This document shows, piece by piece, positions 33,864 through 48,024 of a DNA stretch of 64,000 bases. Origin of the DNA: Holothuria scabra (taxonomy: Eukaryota; Echinodermata; Holothuroidea; Aspidochirotida; Holothuriidae); assembly GCA_037179385.1 (NCBI GenBank), contig CM074181.1, positions 50,302,394-50,366,393 on the forward strand, read 5' to 3'. Every line of letters begins with the position of its first letter. The first letter of the stretch is position 1. Position numbers and translations under genes: made by a program. The notes under the pieces are model-generated. The model saw only the letters and a list, made by a program, of their open reading frames with translations, was not told the DNA's origin and did no database searches.

Positions 33864-34077
33864 GTTTATTCTACCAGTAAGCTTAATGTTTTAGATGTTT
33901 CCATCCATTTGATAGATGGTTATTTAACTACAGATGTCTATGCTAAACCTACCGATAGTCATCTTAACCTTCCACATAGTAGCTATCACCCAATCCACAC
34001 AAAAAATGCAGTACCTTACAGTGTGGGATTACGTTTGCGTAGAATTTGTTCTATGAACGAAACCCTTACCGAGAGAT
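33864..34077 (+). pseudogene. PLE2 5' segment, inverted
   Basis: The plus-strand frame reads LNVLDVSIHLIDGYLTTDVY, then AKPTDSHLNLP and LRLRRICSMNETLTERC. It aligns with PLE1 residues of about 196-250, downstream of RT motif C. Its last codons, TERC, are the first codons of the oppositely oriented 3' segment. The two pieces thus abut in the element but are inverted in the genome. A short TA run follows directly. Confidence 0.8.
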
Positions 34078-34097
34078 GTATATATATATATATATAT
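34078..34097. repeat. Short TA run
   Basis: This separates the inverted PLE2 segment from the flank of PLE3. Confidence 0.85.
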
Positions 34098-34207
34098 TAC
34101 AGCTCCCTTCATAGGGTTGAGCACTATACCATTTTCTGGTTGACATTATTAATTAATTTTTACTATTACGGTTATTCAGATCCAGTTTTCTGTTGAGCAC
34201 TTTGTAA

Positions 34208-36206
34208 ACCATAATAGACAATAGGTTCGACCGAGTCAATTTCGGATATTCTACCAAGAACATACCTTTACCGTCAAACAAGAGCTATTTGAAAAGATTC
34301 ATCTCTAAAACTGAATCATTTCTAAGGAACGTAAGATGGAGAACTCATTTCTTTCTCAACCCCCAAGCCGGTGTAAACAAAAAAGAATATTACGGCTTCC
34401 GATCGACAAAGGCTCCGCCTCAGATACCCGAACTAAAAGAGTTCGAGGACGGCATGATAAGCCTTGTACAGAATATTAAGTTTGACAACAATCGCAAGCC
34501 CTTCCAAGCACAGTTAAAAACCGACACGACCAAAATCAAAGCGGACAGTAAAGTATACGTTGCGGCTGACAAAACCAACAACTTCTACAAATTAGAACCT
34601 GAACAGTATAACGAGCTGGTACAACAAAACGTAAACAAAGCATACAAAAGTGCACCGCCCAACACACGCAATCAAATCACTGCAGCTGACAAAATTATAG
34701 CTTCAAAACTTGAAATTAGTGACAGAGTCGACATCACAAGCGAAAAACAAGCATTTATTACCCTAAAAGACCACAAACCGAACTTCAACAACAAACCCAC
34801 ATGCAGACTAATCAACCCATCAAAATCAGAACTGGGGAAGATTAGCAAACAAATACTAGAACGGATAAATTCAGAAATCAAACAATCTAACGAAGCATCA
34901 AACTACACAGACACACCATCATTCGAAAGGCATATTATCTTCCACACAAAGAAAACTATGCTGTTCAACGTTGAAACACCATGGTGCAAGCGTACCGAAT
35001 CTTTATTCGATGTCACCATGGGTAGTTTCGACGGTGCTGAAACTTGTGAACTAATAGGATTGTACCTCCTATCACAACTTCAGCACATTAACATGAATGT
35101 CGACCTATACAGAGACGACGGTTTGGCTGTTTCCAAAGCAACACCAAGGCAAACAGAAAAAATAAAGAAAGAAATATGAAAGATATTCTCAAATAACAAT
35201 CTTAAAATAGAAATTGAAGCAAACAAAAAAAATAGTGAACTTCTTAGACCTTACCCTTGATCTTAGCACAAGCACATACAAGCCATACATGAAACACAAC
35301 AACACCCTCTCTATGTGCACAAACAGAGCAATCACCCCCCACTTATCATAAAGAACATTCCAGAAAGCATCAACAGGAGTATTCAACATTTCTTCCGACG
35401 AAAACACATTCAACACATCATCACACGTTCACCAAGAAGAATTACAAAGAGGTGGCTATGGGTACAACCTAAAGTACGAGACCCAACCCCCTAGCACCAG
35501 TCATTCCAAGGGAGCCCCGAAACGAAGACGAAATAGGAACATAACCTGGTTCAACCCCCCGTTTAATGACAGTGTCACAACCAGCATTAGCAAGAAATTC
35601 TTTAACCTCTTGGAAAGCTGCTTCCCACCTGGGCACAAACTACATACTTTACTCAACAGGAACACGGTGGAACTGAGTTACAGCTGCATGGCAAACATAG
35701 ACCAAATTATATCAACGCATAACAAATACATACTGGTGAAACAGGAAGTACAACCAGCAACGCGAAGCAACTGCAATTGCAGAAAGCAAAGTGAGTGCCC
35801 ATTGGAAGGCAACTCCCTCACGAACAACATTGTGAACCAAGCAACTGTAACACGCCACGACAACCACAACGAAGAAACATACATTGGTCTAACAGAGAAC
35901 ACATTCAAAACAAGATACACCGCCCACAAGTCTAGCTTTAAACACAAAGACAAAAGAAACGCAACTGCACTCAGTGAATACATCTGGAAACTAAAGGATA
36001 CAAATGTAGAACACTCCGTAAAATGGAAACTCATGGACAAAGCTCGAGCATACTTCACATCATCTAAAACTTTTAATCTCTGTCTGGAAGAAAAGTTCTT
36101 CATTATACTCAAACCTTCCTTAGCAACTCTAAATAAAAGAAACGAACTGATTAGCTCTTGTAGACACAGGAACAAACATCTACTGTGTAATTATTCTAAT
36201 AGGTAA
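34208..36206 (+). pseudogene. PLE3: RT/GIY-YIG element of the YRDDG type
   Basis: The frame opens with NFGYSTKNIPLPSNKSYLK and continues as RT finger sequence (LKDHKPNF, CRLINPSKSELGKISK), then FDVTMGSFDGAETCEL and motif C as LYRDDGLAV. After a stop at 35177-35179 a shifted frame gives KIEIEANKK, a further frame change gives VNFLDLTLDL, and 35610-36206 encodes a cysteine group (CNCRKQSECPL) and a GIY-YIG-like C-terminus (YIGLTENTFKTRY). Motif A, normally between the first and second blocks, is missing: TSNY runs straight into sequence next to motif B, so there is an internal deletion. The element is dead. This lineage is familiar from invertebrate genomes; I place it with Penelope-like elements because of the RT then GIY-YIG order. 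Confidence 0.8.
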
Positions 36207-36338
36207 TGTATCTTGGCTCGCTGTACACCGTTCGTGCCTGTTCACAACGAACACGGAACAAACACGTGCTTAAAAACGGACACGTTCAAAAGCAGCGAAC
36301 ATATACGTATTTAACGCTATTGACATCATTCTACTTCA

Positions 36339-36395
36339 GGATTCTGAGGAGTGAGGACCTACATTATTGGCCCTTACGAAATGTTATGTAAAGCT
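36339..36395 (+). ncRNA. Decayed hammerhead ribozyme copy
   Basis: Nearly identical to the ribozyme at 29611-29668. The CUGAGGA core, stem II GUGAGG/CCUUAC, 15-nt loop and GAA are unchanged. Stem III is damaged (AUGUUAUGU, one base shorter), and stem I has an A-G mismatch. It lies 130 nt after the PLE3 stop, on the same strand, just before a TA array. Confidence 0.65.
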
Positions 36396-36423
36396 ATGTT
36401 GTAAGAACTTATTCCAACCTTTT

Positions 36424-38811
<2,388 letters not shown>

Positions 38812-39022
38812 CTGTGGTTGAATAGTTAATAGCGAAGAGGATGTTTGTCCATGGATCCATCCTACAGGCTGATGAGGTTGGCAACCACCTTGTTGGTATC
38901 GGGACGGACCTCCTGGCTGGTTCAAAGACTGAGAGGGACCCTCCTGGCAAATATCATCCTTTATCACGGGATATAATGATCCATGGTTGTCTCTCTTGTG
39001 CCCCGTACGAAGAGATTCGCTC
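38812..39022 (-). CDS. Possible Gln/Pro/Gly-rich exon of unknown gene
   Basis: A 211-nt open segment with acceptor CCAACAG and a good donor CAG|GTAGGT, phase 2 in and phase 0 out. It encodes a low-complexity stretch with SQSLNQPGGPSRYQQGGCQP and HQPVGWIHGQ. Such composition fits a disordered N-terminal region. It is on the SSUH2-like strand and 15.5 kb upstream, but its exit phase does not join directly to the exon at 23148-23277. It may be an upstream exon with others in between, another gene, or chance. Confidence 0.25.
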
Positions 39023-39529
39023 CTGTTGGTAGTAATACATATTCTGGAATTACGAAATGTAGCCACCATACTAAGATGATGTCACTGGACTGGCGATCAT
39101 CGGGGTAGACAATGATTTGGGGGAAAGGTGGCAACAAATTGGGAGATTTTTGTAGTGTCATAGCTAGAAATAAATAACTGATGGCAAAGCAAATTTTGAG
39201 CGGCCTAAACTCAAGATGCAACCGAAATTTAAGTGTAATCTTCAAACTTGGGGGGAGGAGGGAAGTTCGCAGGCTTAGTTCCCCTCCCCTCCCCCTCCCT
39301 CTCCCCGTTGCTACGCCACTGGATTCGTGTCTTCAATTGATACTGTATCTATTAAAGAGGTGACAATATTGATTGTATTTTGACACAAGAGTATCCTCAA
39401 AACCCCCTTAAAAATTATTCAAATTTAAAACTATTATAGATACTATGCAAAGTTGACTACGGTACTCTCACGATGGAAACTTTGTCCAATAAGCCCCCAG
39501 AACGTTATAAATGAAAAAAAGAAAAAGAA
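39023..39529. other. Non-coding stretch
   Basis: This holds a C-rich tract and an orphan hAT-like terminus (GTTGCTACGCCACTG) at 39306-39320. Confidence 0.45.
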
Positions 39530-40690
39530 GGATCACAATAGTTTTACCCCTACTTTTGGTTTTGATCTAGATTAATGACTAGAGGTATAGATTTTAGGCT
39601 GTTTGGTTTTCTTATTGGACTGTAAAGTTGTATTTCTTTCTGATCAACTTCTCATGATACACTGTAAAATAGATTTGTACATTTACAGAAATGAAAGAAA
39701 AACAGAGGAATACATAACTAAAAAATACTTTCAAGTATTCTTTTGTATTTCTCTATGTTTTCTTCTGTAATTGTTGAAAAGTTTTACAATATTACAGACA
39801 TTTTTTACAGGATACGTAAGGGACATAGGCCTTTTTGTAGAAAAGCCAATCTAAACCGGGAAAGGAGCATTTTGTCAGAATGTTTTTGGCGATCTAACGT
39901 TTTTAATATTTGAGGTTTTTAATTCATTTTGGGCTAAGAGCAATATTTGAGGAAGTATTTAAGGAAATAACTCCAACTTAGATGTAGGTAGTTACACACT
40001 GTCACTTTTTAACACTATTTGAAAATATTTCAGCTGTAAGCACATACCTAATAGCATTCTTTTCAGTAGGAAACGCGGTTGCTGACAACCTTCTTATTGA
40101 TTGGGTAGAGTTGTTATGGATGAAGCTTGAGCTACACGACATGATGTAAATCGGGTTACAATCCGATTCCTGTGAGTTTAAGTTTAGAAATGTCTCCATT
40201 GTTTCGTCCAAAAACCCAAAATTTGTCAGCATGTGTAAATATATGTATCAAAGGACTGCGAAAAATGCTCAGTCATATCGACTGAGCATTGATCGGACTC
40301 CGAACAAAAATTGAATCAGTTTTCGAACAATATCGCTCTATCGCGTCCTATTTAGTGTGAACATCGTTAGAACAACGTCCGAATAGAAACTTCAATAGGC
40401 CTATGGTCTAATTGAGAAAAATTCTGATCCGATTTGAGAATCCCAGTATTGTGACCGGTCATTAATTTTACATGAACATGTGGAACTGTTGGTTGTTTAT
40501 GTTACATATTCAATTCTTTTAGGTTTGAAGAACATGTTCATGACAAATGTAGGCTAGTAGCAAAGTAATTAGAGAGAAGTACATATTTTTAAGCTGTTCT
40601 TTCGATAAGGTTTCCTTCTAAAAAATTTACTGATCCATATTGAACTTCATGCTGGCTGCTTTCGTGTTTGGAATCATATTAAAGTTTGAA
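39530..40690 (+). repeat. Diverged tandem duplication, unit 1
   Basis: Matches 40740-41410 block by block: AGGAATA.A..ACT, TTTTTTACAGG, GTAGAAAAGCC.ATCTAAAC, GGAAATAACTC.AACTTA, TTATTGATTGGG, TGGATGAA..TTGAG and TTCATGCTGG. It has no coding. Confidence 0.6.
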
Positions 40691-40739
40691 ATTAATGTTT
40701 GAAAGAATAGTCCAGAAGAAGATTTACATTTTGATATGT

Positions 40740-41410
40740 TATAGACCAACATATTCTAAGCATTCCATACATTGACAGAAAATAAAAGAAAGAAAAGCAA
40801 AGGAATATACCACTGAAAAAGTACTGTCGGGTATTCTTATTGTATTTTTATATGTTTAAGAATTCTGCAATTGTACAAAAATTCTATAACATTTCAGAAT
40901 TTTTTTACAGGGTAGTTAAGGGGCATAATATGTAGAAAAGCCGATCTAAACTAGGAAAGGAATATTGTTTCGGACGTGGTCGTGTGAGAGATCTAAGGCT
41001 TTGAATATTTGAGGGTCCTTTATGCATTTCCGGCTTAAAGTGATATTTGAGCAAAGTTTAAGGAAAGGAAATAACTCTAACTTACATCTAGGCTTATTTT
41101 ACAAACTGCCAATATTCTCAAAAGTTTTAACCTTTAGCAGATAACACATGTCAACTTTTAGAAGAAGGGTCGGTTGTTAAAAACCCCAGTTTTTTATTGA
41201 TTGGGGTAATGTTGTCATGGATAAAATGTAGGTTAGACAGTTTCATTCCCTTGTATAGAAGCAACGTAATGAGAGAAACAACGTAAAAATTAAGCAGGGG
41301 GTTCTTCCCTTGTATTGAGTTGAAAATGAGTCTTCTTCTAGACAGTTGACTGCTCCGTATTGGATTTCATGCTGGTGCATTCATGTTTTGGAATTATATC
41401 AATGTTTGAA
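40740..41410 (+). repeat. Diverged tandem duplication, unit 2
   Basis: Second unit, in direct orientation about 1.1 kb away. It is shorter than unit 1 owing to deletions. Confidence 0.6.
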
Positions 41411-43119
41411 ATTAATGTTTAATTGTTTTAATTGTTGTCGGAAAATGCATCTCACCGCCCTCTGATCGCCAAGGAAACAGGAATGATGTACCGTGCATGA
41501 TCGTACGGGACGGGAGGTCCTGGCAGTCTGGATGCTACCAAAACATAATTTAAGCTGAATCGGAAACACTTCGGGGTCGTGCAGAGATTGTTCGCTGGGT
41601 TGGGATCTAGACTCGAGCAAAAAGTCACCTACCCTCACGGCTATGGCCTGGATTCATATTTATGTTTAAAGTCAGGCCCTTGTACTCGTGCGTGCGGAGG
41701 GATTTTCATGTTCTCGGTTCAGAATATCAAATAATAAACATGTCATAAAGGAATAAGAAAATATGAGGAAAAAAAGACAATTAGCTGCACTGTGCATCAA
41801 TTGAAGGCCTCTAAATTGTCAACAAAACTGAATCTGAACCGTGTTTGGAAATTTAACCTTTACCCCTTTGTAGTTGACACTATATAACACATATAACATT
41901 CGTGTTGGTGTGTCGTTTAATCTCATCTAACTACTTCACTTATTCATCCTCTTGACTACTTTCGCCTGTCTCTACCTGGACACATTTACATCTTGCCTGA
42001 ATATATATTTCCCCTCGCCGGGAAGCAACTCCAGTCCAGTTCTTTGTGTGACTACGGGCCAATCTCGGCTATTCAAATGTCACGAAAAAACGACTCTAAA
42101 TGTAATTATACAACTGTACAACACAAGGTGATATTACATAAACCTATTGCACGGTGACTTGTTTTAGTATCAGTGTTCTAAAGCTATATGTGGATAAGTG
42201 TAAAAACCGTCTTGTTCTATAAAACATTCATTTTGTCGGCAAATATATACTCTTACCCTAACAGGGGTCGACTCTCTGCCATGTTAGCAAGCTGTGTGGT
42301 AGTTCGGTTGATAGGATGAAGACTACCTGCTCCAGTTTATTGCTCTAGTTGACTTGAACAGGGATCCTTGATGCAAAACTGTTCTCAGTATATCATGCAG
42401 GAAACAGACTAACCATCCACAGAGACGACCTTTACATTAAATTACATAACGGAAAAGAGCTCACGTTACTACACCAAAGTTTATATTGCATAGCCCAAAA
42501 AGAAGCCTATAAGGGCATAAAGGCTTATGAATTTTTTTATTCATTCCGCTATACCGTATTGGATTTGGACTTCCCTTGCATAAATTTTAGCTTTTCCAAT
42601 TTAAAATAAGACCATGAAGAAACTTCATTCCTGAAATGTATTTTACGTATACAAAGTTCCATTGCATTCCAACTTTCCCGTTTCGACGGTTTCAGGTGTA
42701 TATATTATATTTATAAGCAAATGGTTACAAGGGCCGGCGGCGATTTGTTCTCGGTATTGAGTGTGAGAGTACAATTTTTTTCTGGAAAAGACAGAGATCG
42801 TCGTCCTGAGGGATGGGTCTAAGGGGAGGGGTGTCGAGTGTCCTCTTCCCCCTGTGGGAACATTTCGGTTTTCAAGTGTGTATAGATTATGGAGCTATAA
42901 CATATTAGCTCCATGTGTTTAAATGCAAAATGGTGCAATAGTTTAAAGCAAAATCAGGAAAATCTGATAAATCATCTCGGAAATGCATGAAGTTAGAACA
43001 TTCTGGGTAATTAAAACCAACCAAGACTCCATCGTAAACGTTAAAGGAAGATATTTAAATGTAGGGTATTATGAAAATGACGTTCCCAGAATTATCTCTG
43101 AAGTGGATCAAACTGCCCA
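41411..43119. other. Non-coding stretch
   Basis: No gene recognised. 41440-41650 is less AT-rich and could be an unrecognised SINE-like repeat, but I cannot define promoter boxes in it. Confidence 0.35.
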
Positions 43120-44820
43120 ATATCCTGATCTTACTTCCGAAGTATGGACAAGATCGACGACCTGACAGGGACCGCGGAGACTAGGAGGGACTGAAAAATC
43201 TTGACGTAACAATGTCAACTTTTCGGAATTTCAGAAGGAGCTGGAAGTAATCAAGTTGCAGCATAAAAGAATCACCTCCCTAGAAACTTAGACAAACTTA
43301 CCCTGTCCTTGAAGTCCTTCCTTGCTACACAACTAAAAAGGCAACATTGTTGCAGTTTCCATGGTCCAGTGACCGTCTATTGTTGTTTGCGGTTTTCTAC
43401 TGTTGTTAAATCGGTCAAGTCGTTACGTAGTCGGCCAAGTCATGACGTCCACTTTCAATGGACAAAATTTTCTAATGGAAACTACCATAGAGCAAATTTG
43501 TAGAGAATGCATTAAAAGTTGAAACTTTCTCATCAATAGTCCAACGTCCCCACAGATTCAACATTGGAAAGCACACCAACTACCAGTAAACCAAGCCTTT
43601 TTTCACATAATTTCCTGAATTTCTTAGAGAAGGAAGATGTCACAAAAAGCTGGACCGGCCAAAGCAAAAACCAAAGATAAATGGACGAGATATCTATATC
43701 AACCGAGACTACACTATTGTGGTAAAAAAAGGAAAAGCTGTGATGAAAGAAAAAAGGAAAATAGGCAGCGAGCTTGACTGCAATACCACAAGTTTGGAGG
43801 GAGATGTTCGAAAAATAATAAAGTGGATGCTACAGTTATTCGAGACAGACAGAAAGAAAAATCTGGTGGGAGGATGATCCTTCTATCCCGTTGCAATTAT
43901 TGAATTAATAAAGAGTTACATCATGGGGTAGTACTTTGTAGTATTCCATGGTTACATGCTGTCATTATAAGGTTAATTCATTCATGAACGGCTGACGTTT
44001 GCAGCTTCGGTTCACGCCCATTTCTTTGGAAACGTTATTGCTGCCTTCATGCATCTTTCTTTTCTTTCCCTTTTTATTGACATTGTGGGAGAACCGCTCC
44101 TTTATTTGGTGTTTTCAACTTGATTCTAGATTGAAGCTACTGTCCTGGATATGAGATTGTTTACAAATTTCTTAGCATAGAAACGTTTTGTTGCCATTTA
44201 AATAAGGTATAAAATTTTGTTTTGAATAGTGGTGGTTTACATGGTGAAAAGAAGAGATTCGTCGTCTTTCACTATTTCGATTTCATGCAACGTAATTTTG
44301 ACATTTACTCCCTCCGAGAAACTCTTCAGATGGCTATACTGAATCGGGACGGAGTTTTTGTAAGTTCAACGCCTAGGAGAATGGCAGTTCTACTAAAAAT
44401 CACTTTTCATTTCCAAGAAAAAGATGCTCATAGGGATATTAATGACAATCTTTTCATTCTTGCGATTGGAGAAATGGATATTTCACTTAATTTGTATGAT
44501 CCCAACTTTGATTAATCGGATATCTTCGATTTTCTGGAAGACAAACCTGATGAAAGCGACAGACTACAAATTCTTTGCTGGGATTGAATTCTCATATTAA
44601 ACCTACTTTGAATTGTGATTAATATTTTCTCGTAGATAGTAAGGACGATGTGAACAATTTGTATATATTCAGGACAAATTTGATTTGGTGAGTGAATCAT
44701 ATCTGGAGAAATGAGGACAAAGATGAGAGAAATCATATCACATGGAGAGGAAATAATGATCCCGAAATCATAGGTTCCAGTTCTCTTTATTGTATGATGG
44801 ATTATCTAACTTAGTCACAT
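43120..44820 (+). mobile_element. L1/Tx1-like LINE remnant (ORF1 end, endonuclease)
   Basis: A degraded ORF1-like part near 43670-43870 reads INGRDIYINRDYT then VVKKGKAVMKEKRK, the RRM-type end of LINE ORF1 proteins. 44222-44515 and its frame-broken continuation to about 44800 read as an APE-type endonuclease: KKRFVVFHY, then ILAIGEMDISLNLYDPNFD in the place of the usual NLYAPN.D, then IWRNEDKDERNHITWRGNND. In-frame stops break the frames. No reverse transcriptase domain is recognisable. Confidence 0.5.
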
Positions 44821-45284
44821 TATTCTTGCTGGTTATCGTGCTGACCATTCTATAATAACCTTAATAATGAATTTTGAAATGTTCAAATATTAAAATTGGT
44901 AAAGAGTTCTGAAAATAATTCGTTTTTTAAAGAAAATCTTCACTGCTAGAACTAAGAGAGCTCTTTCTAATACTATAAACTACAATTATACTCTGTCAAC
45001 AGGTCAAAGGGATTGACGATGATATTAAGTCTGTTCAGTACAATTCATTTACTTTGTTTTATGAAGGGACGTTCTCGATACGCTATTGCCGATATGTTTC
45101 AGAAATCAAATCATTTCAGACAAATCAAATCAGTCTGGAACCGAATAGAAGTTAAGACAATGGTATTCTGTGAATTCAAACATAGCTTTTATTGCATTTT
45201 CATGAGACGATGAAGCAACAGGAGGCTCCAACATATTTTGGTCTATTCATAAATACGTGTGCGGGAGCACTTCAATTGGACGCA
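44821..45284. other. Non-coding stretch
   Basis: Possibly more of the decayed LINE; not recognisable. Confidence 0.35.
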
Positions 45285-46345
45285 ACAGATTTTTGCTCGG
45301 AAGTGTAATTCTGTCCGGAAAGACTATCCAAGCACAGAGTCACCATCGGTTGGCGCCGAGCGTGCGGAACATATTTGAAAAATCAACCCCCTCCCCCATC
45401 CCCCGAGTCGGAATTAGCATTTGGGTTTATAAAGAGTATAGAAGCACTCGCTATTTAGGGTTTCGCTTGACATACTAAGTTCATAAAAAACTAAATTCTA
45501 CCAGGAGACTCTCAACGCGCCTAAGCTCTACTATGGAATGGCGCGGAGCATACAGTAAAATTTTGAAAAATCACCATCCCTCAGATGGCCGTAAATGACA
45601 TTTGCCGGGCCTGTAAATAAAATGATCAGTCGCTTATGCTTTCGTTTGAAGTGACAGAAAAATCAGCAACAAGCAAAGTGATAGAAAATTTGCCAATTAA
45701 AATGCGCCATAGTTCCATTGAATGAAAATGATCTTGTATCTTTCCAGACGGGAAAGACATCCTCACAGTGTATCATTATGGTAATGAAAAACAAATTAAT
45801 AGCATTTCATTACCGTTGCCCTAACAGGGCTCTTCCAGCAAGATAGATGGCCAATTATTTGACACTGCACCTGAACACCCTCCTGTCTACCCGTTTAGTT
45901 AATTTAACGTGTGAAAACTTCCTAGCACATTTTTAATCTTTCCCTAGTAACTAACCATTTCGAGCAAAGTTTTTGCAAGACTTCAGTATATGAAGTTGGG
46001 CTGAGGAAAAACTTTTTCCCAAGCTGTCCGAATGTGTCGCAAACCTTTACAAACATTTTTATTTTTATGGAATTTTTACTTTGAGTAGTAACTAGTATTA
46101 TCTGTTTTTCGGGCAAAGATTTAAAAGTATTCCTATAATCGACCATTTCGGGCACCATATTAAACAGGCTGAAGAATGATTGTTTCTTTTAAGCGCTAGC
46201 TCCCAAAATGTGTCGCAAGTTTTTTCATCTATTTGACTTTTCGTAAATATGTTATGACACTTTTCTATTTTTCGAACAAAAGCTCAAAAGAATTAGGATA
46301 TTCGACCATTTCTGGCATTGTGTTTTGAGAGACTATGAAGTAAAG
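45285..46345 (+). repeat. Dispersed repeat R1, copy c
   Basis: Collinear with copies a and b (GTAATTCTGTCCGGAAAGACTAT, GCGGAGCATACAG, GACACTGCACCTGAACACCC, AAGCTGTCCGAATGTGTCGC). Confidence 0.5.
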
Positions 46346-46554
46346 CTAACGACTAGTAGAGTTTTGCGCTGCGCTGCGAATTTTGGTAATCTTAATTTTT
46401 CATGAAAATTTTACCGTTACTATGATCTTTTATTCTCGACCATGGTGGTGCTGGTATTGTATTGCCCCACTCTAGTCAGGGATTTTCTTTCAAAGTTGGA
46501 AAAGGACTGAAAAATGGGCTTACGTTAGGATAGATAGGATTTTACGCCTCACAC

Positions 46555-46700
46555 CATAGCCTCTGGTTTAATCTAGCGGCGTCCATAGCTCTTTTTTCAG
46601 TTATGGGGCATTTGATTGTTACCCCTACCTCATTGCTTATGCAGAGCATGACAATCGGGCCGGGGAATTGAATCTCGGGGCATAGCCCTGGGAAACCTAA
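46555..46700 (-). repeat. SINE-A fragment
   Basis: The reverse complement carries a degenerate B-box-like GAGATTCAATTCC followed by the shared body (CATGCTCTGCATAAGCAATG, ACTGAAAAAAGAGC). Confidence 0.55.
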
Positions 46701-47453
46701 GAAGATGTTCCCACTGCAAGTGTATTAACCGACCACTTTGCTCTCCTTTCGCACTGCACTGGAGAACTGTGGATAAACACACGACTGAGAATAGTATTCT
46801 CTTACATCAATATTTTGTATTGTAATAAAAGCAATGTAAAACACAAGATCATTTGTTTCATTAATATTTTATTAAGGAACTTATGAGTATACTTCTGTAT
46901 GTATTACATGCATGTTTTTGCAATGCAATTCACTCCTAACCTGAAAGGTCAGTAAGATCACTGTGAAGATAAGTTTTACTGCACTTGAACAGTAAAATCC
47001 TACAACTTCTTAGAAATCAAGTTCACTACACTGACATGCATCCAAGCCCTTGGCTAAAAAATGCAGGGGTAAAATCTCCACAGAAAAAGTGTTGGCCCAG
47101 AACCCCTCCCCGGGAACAATTTCCATCTGAAGCAGTCTTGTTTGCTGTAGTATCTGGTCTACGTGGGACAAGAAACCAACCCTACCTGTTTACCCATGGG
47201 AGGGTGGGTATTGTTCCCAAGTTGTTCAATTTGGTGTCAAACAGATGAAATCTCTATCTGTTCCCCTGAGCAATAAGCATTTCCACAGAAAAAAATGGTA
47301 AGGTGAACATTGATGAGTATACCAGGCCTTCACGTGTAATCAGAATGCCCTCTGCACATGATGTGTAATAAATGCTACTCTGCATCTTTTCAATTTAATG
47401 TCCATCAAAGGGCTCAGCAAATTGCTAATTTCTCTTCCCCCTTGGTAATATTG
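46701..47453. other. Non-coding stretch
   Basis: Nothing recognisable. Confidence 0.4.
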
Positions 47454-48024
47454 TTAAAGGCATGTTCTGGTGGTTTTTCGCCTCTGTCTTGCAAGAAAAA
47501 CAAAAGTATACCACACCATGTCCTTCCTATCACAATACCATTTTCCTAACTCAAGATATCTCACTTTAAAGATTATTTCTGTTGAAAAATACCCCTGCTT
47601 TTCAACAAAGCCACAGAAAGTAATGTAATGTGTGCACATTGCTTAAAATTCCTTTTGTTTCTCTTTATAATTGAACATCCTGTTTGTCCTTGAAATTTGA
47701 TATGGTTGGAATGTTTGAATATCTTTTCCTGTAGATCTAGCATTATCCTTCACCATACGTAGAGCACAACAACAATGTTGCTTAATATTTCCTGCAGCAG
47801 CATCATAATTATAAATAAATTGAATGCAATGTCAAATTAAGTGCCACGATGACATCACAGATTTCCCATTATGCATCAAATCCCAACAAAAATTAGCAAT
47901 ACTTTAAAAATTTTTATCTTTAGAGCGCTATAAGCTATTGAAATGCAGTTTTTAAGTTTTGAAAGAGAAAATTTTTCTGCCTTTTTTGAAGTTAACGAAT
48001 TTTGCCGCCAGAACATGCCTTTAA
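47454..48024. mobile_element. MITE-4 copy 2
   Basis: 571 bp with clean terminal inverted repeats: TTAAAGGCATGTTCTGG at the left and CCAGAACATGCCTTTAA at the right. TTAA at both borders could be a target duplication. Collinear with 3592-4179. Confidence 0.75.
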
